The notes below the pieces were generated by a model. That model saw nothing but the letters and a program-made list of their open reading frames with translations, was not told the origin of the DNA and did no database searches. A stretch of DNA of 64,000 nt from Phaseolus vulgaris. Taxonomy: Eukaryota > Streptophyta > Magnoliopsida > Fabales > Fabaceae. The DNA is taken from positions 10,734,181-10,798,180 of the forward strand of contig NC_023753.2 in the NCBI RefSeq assembly GCF_000499845.2, given 5' to 3'. The translations under genes and the position numbers were made by a program. This document shows positions 12,801-23,827 of the stretch, piece after piece. Every line of letters starts with the position of its first letter. The first letter of the stretch is position 1.

Positions 12801-13442
12801 ATTACACACGGAACCATTCACCGTAACTTTCCCTTCAAAGATAAGCTCCTCGCAGCTTCTCCTCGACGCAACTGAAAACATTCACAGTAACTGACTCCGT
12901 AACCGTCGACACTAACTCGCAACGGCATTGACAAATTCCGTAACGAACTCACCTCCGGAGGCGGCGAGGACCTTGCTGAGGCGCGCGCCGGAGGACTCCT
13001 TGATGTTTTGGTTGTAGAACCGCCGCGCCGCCTTGGAATGCTGCGGCGGCGCCGTGGCGCGAATCTTTTGAGGTTTGGTGGTGGCGGCGGTGGTTTTTGT
13101 TTTTTGATTGCTGTCCTTTCTAGTTCCGGTTTGAGCTGTGGCGATGGCGTTGAGGAGGCTCGGGGGAGGTTCGGATTGGAGCTTGAGATTACCGTCCTCG
13201 CCTCGGACGATCCACGGGATAAGAAGCGGCCCATCGGGCTCATTGGAGAGGTCGGGGTGGGGGTGGAGGTTGTTGGGCTTGGGCTTGGGCTTAGGGGGAG
13301 CGAAGGAGATGTTGAAATTGATGGAGGAAGAGAAGGAGCATGTGAGGCGAGGGAGAATGCGGAAGGATGCAAGAGAGAGTGTGTGAGATTTGGAGAAACA
13401 GTGAAGAAGAGAGACTGCGCCAACGCCCGTTGTTGCACCCAT
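9848..13442 (-). CDS. SVR1: Plastid-type RsuA/RluB-family pseudouridine synthase (SVR1-like), complete
   Basis: It converts a uridine in ribosomal RNA to pseudouridine; the Arabidopsis counterpart SVR1 acts in chloroplast rRNA processing. Exons, 5' to 3' on the minus strand: 13442-12953, 12871-12792, 12716-12616, 12307-12235, 12104-12011, 11904-11856, 11514-11364, 10840-10784, 10080-10025, 9908-9848. Phases agree throughout and give 403 aa. Residues 1 to about 140 are Ser/Thr/Pro/Lys-rich and low-complexity, consistent with a transit peptide plus linker. An S4-like RNA-binding segment follows (ARLSKVLAASG, then ASRRSCEELIFEGKVTVNG, about 153-185). The catalytic motif is GRLD, with Asp at about residue 267, in FTVGRLDVATTGLIIVTNDG. 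The C-terminal core includes HEGRKHEVRELVKNAGLE and RIRIGGFRLP. I chose the ATG at 13442 because an in-frame start further upstream is only TTG. No lesion was seen. Confidence 0.93.
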
Positions 13443-14973
13443 TTTCCGCTCCCAATTTTTGGTGCCCAATTAACAAGGATAAAGACTCTTCTATGCTTCT
13501 TCAGATATTTTCTACTTATTTAAAACCTCTTTTTTTTTCAATTTGCTTTTGCAACTTTAACCATTTCTTTTTTATTATGATTCAAATCATAGTGAAATTT
13601 TCACTACTTCAACCCTCGACATTACAGAATAAAGTTTCTTTAAGATCCTAACACTAAAAAAATAATTATTTTACAATTATTTTTCTAAAATAAAATATTA
13701 TATTACAATAAAAATAATAATTTAAACAATATTAAGTGGATAGAGCTACTGTCAAGATTTATTTCTTAGTAAGGTCACGATATTTGTACAACTCTAAATG
13801 AGTTGTTCCACCATACAACTGCCAACGTGGCATAAATAATGTTACTTTATTTCGTGGGGTTCAGGAAAAATCTGAACATTTAGTATTTGGGTGTTTTAGA
13901 ATGTGAATTTAGGTTTGTTCTTGTCCTCCACATCCTCTTCTGGGTTCTCTGCAAGCTTTGTCTTTCAGGTTCTCCGCAACCTTTTTCTGCAGCATTCGTT
14001 GTCGTCGTGGGTGCATCCTTTTTCAGGGTGGTTTGGTGGTGGTCTCCTCTTCGACATCCTCTTTTTACGGTGGTTGGGTGGCGTTCTCCTCTTCGACATC
14101 CTCTTTTCAAAGGTAATACATTTTTTTTCATTTGTTTATTAAGTGAAACATTGATCTTGTGTGATTTTTGTTGTTGGGTGATTCCTGTTATTTGTCCTGT
14201 GGTGACCCTTGTATGACCCAAAGCTAGTTTGTTGCACACACTCTTAAGATAAATATATATTCGTATTTCATGTTGGGTTTACTTTGTGGGTTTGTATTTT
14301 ACTATTATTGTAGTATTTTATTTCATAGTAGCATATTAGGATACACAAAGAAAAGGAATTGGTTAGAATTAGAATATACAATGAACTACATGTGATGTGA
14401 TCATAGTTGTTTATGTTTACTATTTGCTTATTTTTCTGGAGTATGACTTGATTTTTTGTGGAAAATATTGTTAAAAGTATATATTTTGGTGTACATAGTT
14501 TGTGTAAGTATGCATGGTTTTTTAGTATTTTTTTTCTCCAAAGAAGGTGTTTTCTAAAGCTATGATATTGTGGTTTCAATTCCTGTTGAGTATATAGATA
14601 AAGAGAGAGAGGTCACTGCATACTCCTACTATATATAGATAATCCTCTGAGTGAATGTTGCATATTTGTGTCTTGTTGTATAAATAACACATAGTTTTTC
14701 TTTGGATAGATAATCTCGTGAGTAATTATTGCAAATATGTGTCTTGGTGTATGAATAATGCAGAGTCCTTCTTTGGAATGTTAGGTTGATGAGGTACCAA
14801 AATTTTTAAAGAAATTTCTTAATGTTGACATGAATAAGAAAGGTAAAAAGAGATTGTTAGTGTTTATGTTAGTGTTAGTGTTGATGTTGGTTGGCGAGGG
14901 GCACGAGGTGGGAAGAAAGTGGGTTAAATCAGTTTTTTAGAGGCCATCAAAGAAAAATAGTGTGAAGTAACCA
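13443..14973. other. SVR1-like promoter side, then non-coding DNA
   Basis: The first 100-200 bp should hold the promoter and 5' UTR of the minus-strand pseudouridine synthase. From about 13650 the sequence is AT-rich, with one GC-richer, C/T-rich stretch (13900-14110) that gives overlapping frames on both strands without protein character. No gene is called. Confidence 0.4.
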
Positions 14974-15145
14974 CAATGTTCACTCAATTTAGAGGGTGAC
15001 AGTATGTGGTGACCCTAGTAGTGATATGTAGTGACCCACATTACACTTTCTACACAAACCCATTGAAACTTTTTATGGAAATCTGAAGTGAGTGTTCGTG
15101 TTTGTTGGGGTGGGCATGATGTGGGGAGAAAATGTGTTAGATCAG
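14974..15145 (+). repeat. Left terminal inverted repeat of the putative transposon
   Basis: It pairs with the reverse complement of 18040-18222. The outer part reads cactcaatttagag against cacttaacttagag; the inner part is the better conserved gtggtgaccct to ggggagaaa block. Confidence 0.6.
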
Positions 15146-15910
15146 GTCCAGTGCTGAACAGGTCCAGTTTAGCTTGCACCAAAAAAATTAAATTGAGCGA
15201 AAACGACCCAGTGCTGAACGGGTATAGTTTAGCTTGCACCAAAAAATTTGGATTGAGCGAAAACGGTCCAGTGCTGAACAGGTCCAATTTAGTTTGCACA
15301 AAAAAAATGAATTAAGCGAAAATGGTCAAATGCTGAACGAGTCCAATTTAGCTTGCACCAAAATATTTGGATTGAGCAAAAACGGTTCAGTGCTAAACGG
15401 GTTCGGTTTAGATTGCACACAAAAAAATGGATTAAGCGAAAATGGTTCAATTTGAATAGGTCCAGTTTAGCTTGAACCAAAAAAATTGAATTAAGCGAAA
15501 ATGGTCAAGTGCTGAACGAGTCCAATTTAGCTTGCACAAAAAAATTTGGATTAAGCGAAAATGGTCCAGTGCTGAACATGTCTAGTTTAGCTTGCACCAA
15601 AAATTTGGATTGAGCGAAAATGGTCCAGTGTTGAACTGGTCCAGTTTAGCTTGCACCAAAAAATTTGGACTGAGCAAAAACGGTTTAGTGCTGAACAGGT
15701 CCAGTTTAGCTTGCACCAAAAAATTTGGATTAAGCGAAAACGATCCAGTGTTGAACGGGTCCAATTTAGCTTGCACAAAAAAAATGGATTAAGTAAAAAT
15801 TGTCTAGTGGTGAAGGGATCCACTTTAGGTTGCACTACAAATATTTGATTGACCCAAAATATGCAGTATTGAATGGTTGCTTTTTAGGTTACACTCAAAA
15901 TATTGGAGTG
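15145..15910 (+). repeat. Tandem array, about 13 units of 59-60 bp
   Basis: Each unit contains the core ggtccagtttagcttgcacc followed by an A-run, ttggattgagcgaaaa, and then a variant of cggtccagtgctgaac. Unit starts recur every 58-60 bp (15162, 15221, 15281, 15340, 15400, 15458, 15518, 15578, 15638, 15698, 15758, with decayed copies near 15816 and 15872). Neighbouring units differ by a few substitutions and A-run length, and the rightmost two are most diverged. Short frames run through it on both strands, but the period is not a stable multiple of three, so coding is unlikely. Confidence 0.85.
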
Positions 15911-18039
15911 AGGCAATATTTCTCAATTAGGTTACGCTTCCTTCTCCCTCTTTCTCATTGATGTGTTTGTGATTGTTGATTTCTCAATCAGTTTATTGTT
16001 TTTTCGTTTTAAACATTCGCTGACTATTGTATTGCATTTGCACATTTGGCCTCCACCACATTCTCCCACAAGCACAGAGTGCGAAGGTAGAATTAGGGTT
16101 CATCAAAGAATTTGGGGACATTTTCTGTGCTGACCCTGCTCCAACCAATCACCGTTCAACCAAGGACATTCTTCCACAAGGATTGTTCCCCGTCAACCAC
16201 ATTTTATCCTCTTCCAATCTATTATCTCTACACTAGGACGAGGTAATTTATACATCCATGTGTGCATGAACATAAGTATGTTGTTGTCCTAAATTGTACA
16301 CAAAATAATGATTCAACATACATATGGATGGATTTTATATGTGTCAAATTTAAATGAACACTAACTGTTTGTTATATTGTTTATGTGTTTCAAATGTTGT
16401 TTATTTGGGAAAATATGCACCCATTGTTATGGATGGCTTTTATATGTGACATACATATGGATGCCCTTTATATGTGACATCTTAAACAAAACGTTGTATA
16501 CATCTTAACACATGTCAATAGGATGTGGGCTTCGACCGCCTGAGTGTGGAGGAGGTGACCTTCGAGGACGTGACCTTGTACTGTCCTTAGGTACAGGTGT
16601 GGAACATGACAAATGGTTTTGTTTGTGCGATAGTTCTTTCACCACTTGTAATTGGTCCTAAACATCACGCATCCTCTTGTTGTTCTGAAGAAGTACAAAT
16701 TCACACATATTATGCTCGTTACAAACTTTCTCCCACTCACTTGGAGAATAGGCAGTATATTCATGATGTTTCTCTCCAATTTTGAGGGTTTCTTTAACAA
16801 TGTTCAGTCATTCCTCCACTTTAGTCACTGCACAATCCCATACAATCTACAATAACAAATTCTTTGATATGATCAACATATAAAAATACACCAATGTTAG
16901 TGAAGATCTTCAACACACAATTTAATACCTCAGCAACAGATAATGCTTCATTTAAACTTCTTGATTGAATCTTTACACACGGTCACTGCAAAAACCTCAG
17001 AAAAGATATTGTATGGGATTCTACAGGGATGTCAAGGCCAACATGTTGAACACCCAAAGCTCGTCCCAAAAAATTAATGTTAGTCATTTAAAAGTAAAAA
17101 AATGTAATAAAGTTAAAGTACATAATTATTTCTCATAATTACCACTAGCCTGCATAACAGGAACGCAACCAGCCAAATAAATTTCACGAGCATTCGTTTG
17201 GTTGTTATATACCTCGAATGACCGTGTTAAACTGGAAACTATTAAGGCATACATTGCACTGCCCCAATTTTATCCATCCAATGCATCTAAATTATCTAAA
17301 ACCTTGAAAGAAAATGAAGAAAAAGTTTTAGAAGTCCTAAGCAAAACGAAAACAGATAATAAAAGAAGTATGTACAATCGACAAAACTCATCAACATTTT
17401 TTTCCCTATAAACTTTGTTCCCCAATTTTTTCTAAAGAATATGTATCTTTATGTCCTCTCCTCTGAAGACCTTATTCACCAACCCACTACCATCAACCTC
17501 CAAACATAATTCTTCACCCACCACTCACAAGCCTAACACGAAACACACATCAACAACCTTAAAAGGTACTAAATATTGTCTGATCCTAAAACAATTATCA
17601 TCAACACTCCACCTATTAATCAATTTGCGAAGAAGGGGACTTTACATGTCCAATTCTTGTTCTAAGTGGAGCATCCACTTAAAGGGGATTGTCTCTATTC
17701 TTTGCCGTTGCAATCACGTTAAATTTCTCTTGATGTTAACAATATGTTCAGGTTGCACTTTGTGTCTTACTCGAATCTACAAAATAAACATGCAAGGGAA
17801 ATGTTTAAATTGAATATAATTTCACAATTTCAAAATTAACTATCAGCTAGCAACCTAGTAATATAATAAATCAAACCTTCATTTTTCTTTCTTCATGATC
17901 AAACTTTTCACCGTCATACTTTCCCATCGAGTCAGGAGAAGTCATTTCAAAACTTTCCAAAACAAAATATATCAACCAATTCATCAAAAAGAAAATAAAC
18001 AAATTAAGACAGAACGTATTCTGAAAATGTGTGTGTGCA
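15911..18039. other. Interior of the putative transposon, no coding signal
   Basis: About 2.1 kb of AT-rich sequence with only short, uncharacteristic frames. No transposase motif or captured gene fragment could be recognised. Confidence 0.4.
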
Positions 18040-18222
18040 AGAACACCTTATTTAATTCAGTTTCTCCCCACCTCATGCCCATCCCCAACCAAGACAAACA
18101 CTCACTTCACATTTTCAGAAAAAGTTTCCCTGGGTTTGTATACGTAGTAATGTGGGTCACCACATATTCCTATTAGGGTCACCATTTGATGATATTCTCT
18201 AAGTTAAGTGAATTTTATGGGC
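18040..18222 (-). repeat. Right terminal inverted repeat of the putative transposon
   Basis: Reverse complement of the left terminal repeat; see the element entry. Directly outside it begins a different repeat zone belonging to a Gypsy element. Confidence 0.6.
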
Positions 18223-18224
18223 GG

Positions 18225-18650
18225 AGAGGTAGGTTCACAAGAGAAACACCTCCCTTCTTGAGTAAAAACGTCAGGGTTAAACAAAATAGTACGCGAGATA
18301 AATCCTTCGCGCCTTTGAGAGTGGAGAGGTAGGTTCGCGAGATAAACGAAATAGTACGCGAAGTTAGTTAAAGACTTGTTTCCTTGCATTAGAAGTCTTG
18401 AGAGTGGAGAGGTAGGTTCGCGAGAGAACACCTCCCATCTCTAGTGAAAACGCCAAGGTCGAACAAAACAATTCACCAGATAAATCCTTCGCACCCTTGA
18501 GCGAAGCCGAGATCAGTTGAGGGTTTGTTTCCCTTGCGATTAGAGGCTTTGAAAGTAGAGACGTAGGTTCGTAAAGAACACCTCTCATTTTGAGCAAGAA
18601 CGCCAAGGAGGAACAACTTAGTTCGCAGTTAAAACCCCCTCCTCACAATG
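18225..18650. repeat. Degenerate tandem repeats (about 90-150 bp) in a Gypsy 3' region
   Basis: The phrase gagaggtaggttc recurs at about 18227, 18320, 18408 and (degraded) 18556. It is followed by variants of acacctccc and tgaaaacgccaagg, and by gataaatccttcgc. The zone lies between the transposon end and the antisense ORF of the following element. Tat/Ogre-type Gypsy elements often carry short tandem arrays in this position. Confidence 0.55.
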
Positions 18651-18824
18651 AGGGGAGCATATCACATAACGCTAGAAGAAGCATCTTAGTGTCAGGCACC
18701 ACGAGTTAGCTGTTGAGCGAGTTAAAGAGTAGTTTTCGATTTAAGGAAATGAAAGCAGCTATATGTTCGAGAAAGTAAAGTTATGAGCAGATAATAAATT
18801 GTTCGTCTGACAACCAAATACAAG

Positions 18825-19750
18825 TTAAGGAAGGACCCTGGGAACGATTTGCCCGTTTGCGACACGATTTGATATCGTGAAAGGCGTAGTGTCCATCTCG
18901 GGATGCACGCAGACAACCTGAGCGAGGGCATCCTCAAAACCCGCGTCGTAGGCATGAACAACATCTCTAGTCAGCTCAGCTTCGGTTTCTTCAAACCTCT
19001 TAGCTTGTTGAAGGAGTTCGGTTTCCACTTGTCCCAGCTGCACTTCTCGATTGAAAGACCTTCTTTCAAGCCCCGCAATCTTGGATTTGGACACCTCAGC
19101 AGCCTCTTCTAGTTCGAAGACTCAGATTCACAAGGGCAGGATTCTTGCCTCCAGCCCGGAAACCTCTCGGCATTTGGCGCGAAGTTGTTTAGAAAGATCC
19201 TTCTCAGAACGGCGAAGGCAAGCCAACTCCTGTTTCAGTGCGACCTCGCAGGCAGCAAACGAAGTCAGCTAGGACGTTTCTTCTTTAGTCTTGGCCTCTA
19301 CTACCCTCGTTTCAGGCCTGGTTAGAAGAGCATTGGAGTGAGCAAGAAGAGCCCCAAAATTGAAGCCCAGTCTTTCCCTCACAGCGGCCTCATCCGGGTC
19401 CACAATCACCCCTAGTTGGAAGCCCTTAAGGGCATGCTAACAAGGGGCAGCTCAAGGGCATGAGGAGTTGCAGAAGCACTCGTCCCACCAAGGTCAGGGA
19501 AAAGGGGAATGCTGGCTGTATGATCAAGGGGCGAAACTGAGCGACCGGTGGAAGAAGAACGGGAGGCAATCGCCGATGTAGGCCTGAGCCTCTTAGAGAG
19601 TGGCCTCTCAGCAGAATTATTCTCGTAAGGAAAAGGAGCGGGAGATGATTGGGCAACAAGAGGGACCGCAAGAGTGGAAGGAGTAGGCGAAGGCGCGACA
19701 GTGGCAGAAGCAAGTGCGTGGGGGCTAGAGATGCCCACACCCCTAGACAT
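18825..19750 (-). pseudogene. Antisense ORF (aORF-like) of a Tat-lineage Gypsy element, frameshifted
   Basis: Minus-strand coding remnants lie just upstream of a plus-strand LTR, the position in which Tat-lineage plant retrotransposons carry an antisense ORF of unknown function. The N-terminal frame (from about 19750) is Ser/Pro/Ala-rich and ends at 19412. After a frame change near 19430, a coiled-coil-like, Glu/Leu-rich stretch continues, including REVQLGQVETELLQQAKRFE. It ends with a segment around DAGFEDALAQVVCVHPEMD and a stop at 18825. At least one frameshift and internal stops are present. A splice-acceptor-like gcag precedes the first exon near 19812, so an upstream 5' UTR exon (around 20075-20160) is possible. 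Confidence 0.6.
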
Positions 19751-20395
19751 CCCTCGGAGGCGAGTCAGGATACTAGTCAGTTTGCCCCGTTTCTCTTCAC
19801 TCAGAACGATACCTGCGTGCAAATTTCGGAATATGAAAGAATAGGAAACACAACGATAAAACGTGTGAATGCACGAGGGTAGAATGCGCAAACACGACAT
19901 TACGATAACAAGAATCAACTCCCCTAGAGTTTCCGGTTTCTTGAACCCTAACTCGAAGGAAACCCAGAAAAAAGGAACAGAGGGCGATTGAAACGCAAAG
20001 ATTCAATAGCCCAGATAGTTATCCAACATCAGATTCAATAAATGAGTGCGAACAATAGTCAAAGTTCGTACCTTTGATCAGATAGCAAGATGCTGGAATG
20101 TGTAGGGGAAACGCGAGAATACTCGAGGAAGAAGACAAAGCAATCAAGAGTTTTAGAGAATGATGGAACAATGATTGGACGTGTGCGTTTTCGAAAGTTT
20201 AAAGCAAATTAAGAAGCGTAAACAACGTTAAGCCCTAGCCATTGTTCAAAACACGTGTGCACAGATAAGACAGACCCAAAAAGACGTCACTTTGGCGCAG
20301 TATTCACATCCTGTCACACAGAGCCACGTAGGTCACCCAGGGCAAAGACTTAGTCTCTTCCCTGAATGAGTTACAGCTCGAGACTAGGGGGCTTG

Positions 20396-21241
20396 TGTAC
20401 CGACCAGTCCTTGGGCGTTCTTGACCACTGGTAATGTTGGTGCCACGTAAGCGGATCCCATGAGCAGCGTGAGCCAGTATCTCGCGAAGCACGTGCGCCA
20501 AGGAGCCAAAGAGTGGTCAGACATCAGTCATCAGGATGTACCGACGTGCCACTAGACAGTGTGGAGAGATCGGACATCGGGAACCCAAACAGTAGAGTTG
20601 GGCCACGAGAGGTGGATCCCAGACCACACACCAGTTATCAGTAAGGGAGAAGCCTAGATCACGAGGGTCCATGTGTGTAGAGTGGATGAGGCGTTCAGGC
20701 GTAACACAAAGTGTAGAGCCACTGGAAAGATATGACCTATGAGGGTCGCGTTCCAGGGGTGAGCTGCATGCATGGCACGTGGAACAACTAGGGCACTCCT
20801 AGAGGCGAATGACCCCAGAGATCAGGTGCACGAGGAGGCACCCAGGTGGTCACCCCGCCAGAGGTTGCACTTCAGTTAGGGACCACACGCGCTAGGTTAT
20901 CCTAAGAGTAGGGTAACAACAGTGTTGGGTCAGCCCCATCAGAAAAGCCCATTTCGGGTAAAAAGGAAACCCTAGTTTTAGTCTATAAATAGTAAGGTAA
21001 CAAACTTGACAAGGTACGTTATTCCCTTGCGCCACTTAACACACACAGTGACAGTTATACAGTTTGGTGTTTCCTAGCCCTAAGACTGACTTGAGCGTCA
21101 GAGTGCAAACGGCCTCTAGGGCACCCTTTGTCTTTGTGTTTTCAGACATTCATTACAGGAAAGGCACGTGCAAACGCAAGGATTCTGGACGAAAGAGTGA
21201 CGTAGGCGCACGAAGGCGTTTCGGGTCAACCGGCAGGAACA
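20396..21241 (+). mobile_element. 3' LTR of a Tat-like Gypsy element (5' part of element missing)
   Basis: A polypurine tract (gactagggggct) directly precedes the start TGTACCGACC. The LTR contains a TATA box, ctataaatag, near 20981 and ends at CGGCAGGAACA, giving TG...CA ends and about 846 bp. The TATA orientation shows a plus-strand element. Gag, pol and the 5' LTR are not present on the left, where the inverted-repeat transposon abuts. Confidence 0.75.
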
Positions 21242-21430
21242 AAATTTATATTTTTATCAATTAAAAAAATATAATTTAAATCACATTTATCCCATCATTC
21301 ACAAACTTTCATAAACTTTCCCACACTTTCTACTCTATTTATCTTAATCCAAACAACCTCACTTTCTTCACACTTTCTCTTTAAATCATCTAAAATCCAT
21401 TCTCTCAAATCCACTCTCTAATCCAAACAA
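21242..21430. other. Short AT/CT-rich filler, possible MITE fragment
   Basis: C/T-rich sequence ending in caaacaaagc. Its reverse complement starts gctttgtttgga, a start often seen in plant hAT- or Harbinger-type MITEs. No second terminus was found. Confidence 0.25.
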
Positions 21431-21600
21431 AGCCTGAGTGTATCTACTCAGTTTACCTAGGCATACTAAGTTTGAGAAATAGATTTTCCTTAGTTCTTCT
21501 TTAATTTAAAGTTAGCATCATAAGGGGTGCTCACTAACTTAAAGTCATAGTAACCAAACTTCTTAAGAAGTTTCTTAGTGTATTTTTTCATACAGAAGTG
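21430..21600 (-). mobile_element. Copia reverse transcriptase scrap
   Basis: Minus strand. The translated remnant reads KKYTKKLLKKFGYYDFKLVS followed by TPYDANFKLKKN, the characteristic region before the RNase H part of Copia pol. It is a fragment only and is joined directly to the Gypsy gag remnant on its right. Confidence 0.65.
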
Positions 21601-22597
21601 GATTTGGAGTAGAAACGTTTTTTGGAGAAGTGGTTTGTTTGGAAAAATTTAAAGGAGAAATTTGAGTAGAAATTTTGTTTGCATCCTTCCTAAAAGAGTT
21701 GTAGAAATCATCATCATGAGTATTTTTGAAAGTTGTTTTCAAAAGGTATGATTCCACCTTGATGGCTAGGTGAACCACTTTCTTTAAAGAAAAGTACTCA
21801 TTTAATTCTACAAAATCTCTAATATCTCTTCTTAAACCACGTACAAACCATTTTATCTTTGACTCTTCATTAGCATGCATTTTCATTTTAGTCAAAGTAG
21901 TTTCAAAATCTTTAAAGTATTCATCTACCGTCCTATGTCCTTGAGGAAGTCTTTGGAACTTCAACAAGTGTTCCTTCCTAGAAGGAGGAGGAACAAACCT
22001 CGCGCGCATACACTCTTTCAAATCATTCCAAGAGACCATGGGAGGCCTCTTGTTATAACCAATGTCCCTAAGAGTTTGGTGCCACCATTCTTTGGCATAG
22101 TCCAAAAAGTATAAAGAAACTATCCTAAGTTTATAGTCATCTTGGACCTTATACATATGAAAAATATGGTCAACTTTAACTTCCCAATCTAAATACACAT
22201 AACCATCATCAACACCACTAAAAGTAGGAAGATTTACAATTTGAGACTAAGGCAATGCCTCATGTTGGCGCCTATCTTCAAGTTTATGTATTTTCCATTC
22301 TTCCTTTTTTTCAAAGCTCCCATAGTTGTTGGAACTCCTTAAAACATGCCCATGATGATGTTGGCCATGAGGAATGGATGAACCTCTTGAAGAATGTCTA
22401 TGAGAATGGTGGCTTCCATGGATTGAATTGGAGGACCTATCTTGCTTCAAATTAACTTTTTATAATTGTCCTTCCAACTTTTTAATAGCTTCATCTTGGA
22501 GGGCAAGGGCACGTTTTGCCTCTTTTAATTCATTAAGAATGTAAGCCCTATGAGAAGAGTGTGGTTTGGAAGAGTCACCACTTGAATATGTAGCCAT
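21600..22597 (-). pseudogene. Gypsy gag remnant
   Basis: Minus strand, starting at the ATG at 22597. The N-terminus is Ser/His-rich with a short coiled-coil (LKEAKRALALQDEAIKKLEG), interrupted by stops near 22460 and 22250. It continues into a retrotransposon gag core including DYAKEWWHQT, VPPPSRKEHLLKFQRLPQGH and EYFKDFETTLTKM. The zinc knuckle, protease and pol are missing; the element ends at the Copia scrap near 21600. Confidence 0.75.
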
Positions 22598-23827
22598 TAG
22601 AAAAAGAAAACAGCAAACACAAGAACAAACAATTTCAAGAAAAACAAGGTTAGAAAATGGAACAATAATAGTGTTGTAATGAAAATTAAAAGACACTCAA
22701 ATCACTCCAAAAAAGAATACTTCCCTCAACCAATCTCTTGAGGTTTTGGTAACTCTCAAATGAAATATGTCAAAGCAAACCACTCTTTCTTAAAGCCAAT
22801 ACACCACAAAACTTAAAGAACAATAAAAGACAATCAAGAAAAGGTGTAAACAAGAAAAGGCTATAGCAAAAGGAATACAAGATATATGACAAACTCAAAG
22901 AATAGTGAAGAAAAGACAATCAAGAAAAATAAGGTACTCAATGAAAGGATGGCACACAAAAGAAACCTAAAGAAAAGCACTAAAATAGATGAAGAAAACA
23001 AAAAAAGAGAACTACTGGAATTTTATGTAAAATGTGCGTGACTTTTACAGATTTATCTGGAACTGAAGAAGTTGAACTGGAATGTGAAATTTTAACCACT
23101 TAAAATTCAAGATGTTATCTAAAAATTGGCACTGCAATCACTCAAAAACAGTAAGCCAATTAATTGTGATGAATTTTCGAAAATTACTGTCGAATCACCG
23201 TTTTTCCAGAAGCAGAATTTTACACATTGTACGTATTTCATTTATCATTTTTTTTTATATTGAATTTTGATGTACTTCTTTTTTTCTAATTTTTTTGTAA
23301 CACTCTCAAGAACTCAAATCCAGAATTTCAGAATTTTCAAGTAATCACAGAAATTTTAATAAATCGAAACAGTCAGCACGTTTTCAAGAAAACAGAGGAA
23401 ACCTAATTGGAATGAAAAATAGAATTGAGAACTTAAAAGACATAATAGAATTGATGTTTCAAGAACTTGTATAGATCTAAAATACAAGTAAGAACTCAAA
23501 TCTAAAAAGAAAAAGGCACCAAAGGATCAAGAAAACAAACACATAAAACTGCACTCAAAACAAAATCAAGAAACCAAAATTATCAACAAAAGGACTACAT
23601 AGAATTGATAACATTTTTGGATAAACATGACTTTGACAAAACTTATAGAGATTCAAAAATCAAAATGACACAAACACAATGTATTAAGAACAAGAAAAAC
23701 AGCAAGAAATACCCAAAAAATAAACCTAAAACAGAAAGGTAAAGATAAGAATGTAAAGTTCTTGAATTAAAAGTGCCAAAACAACTCAAACATACACAAG
23801 AACACACCTAAGACTCATGATACCACA
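22598..23827 (-). other. Untranslated leader and primer-binding site of the Gypsy gag element
   Basis: About 1.2 kb of A-rich sequence on the plus strand, without coding potential, lies between the LTR and the gag start. On the minus strand, tggtatcatgagtc (about 23812-23825) resembles an initiator-Met tRNA primer-binding site and lies two bases from the LTR end. Confidence 0.55.

Larger units (their letters stand above)
14974..18222. mobile_element. Putative non-autonomous terminal-inverted-repeat DNA transposon (about 3.2 kb)
   Basis: The two ends are long, imperfect inverted copies of each other, roughly 150-180 bp each and about 80% identical by eye. Shared landmarks are gtggtgaccct, gtgacccacatta, acaaaccc, gaaactttt, gaagtgagtgtt and ggggagaaa. 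The interior holds a tandem array of about 60-bp units next to the left end, then about 2.1 kb in which I can read no transposase or other conserved protein. Long inverted ends with subterminal tandem repeats fit Mutator-like or foldback-like non-autonomous elements, but no 8-11-bp target duplication is convincing, so the superfamily stays open. Confidence 0.6.

Noticed and set aside
13443..13469. Upstream start for the SVR1-like protein
   Set aside because: The in-frame extension would begin with TTG, not ATG; the ATG at 13442 is the natural start.
13008..13523. Long open frames on the plus strand and a second minus-strand frame over the SVR1-like first exon
   Set aside because: They are shadows of the GC-rich exon 1 of the pseudouridine synthase; only the minus-strand frame that splices in phase gives the conserved protein.
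15015..15848. Repetitive proteins encoded on both strands of the 60-bp array
   Set aside because: The frames are open only because the repeat lacks stops; the unit length is not a constant multiple of three and no start or splice context supports a gene.
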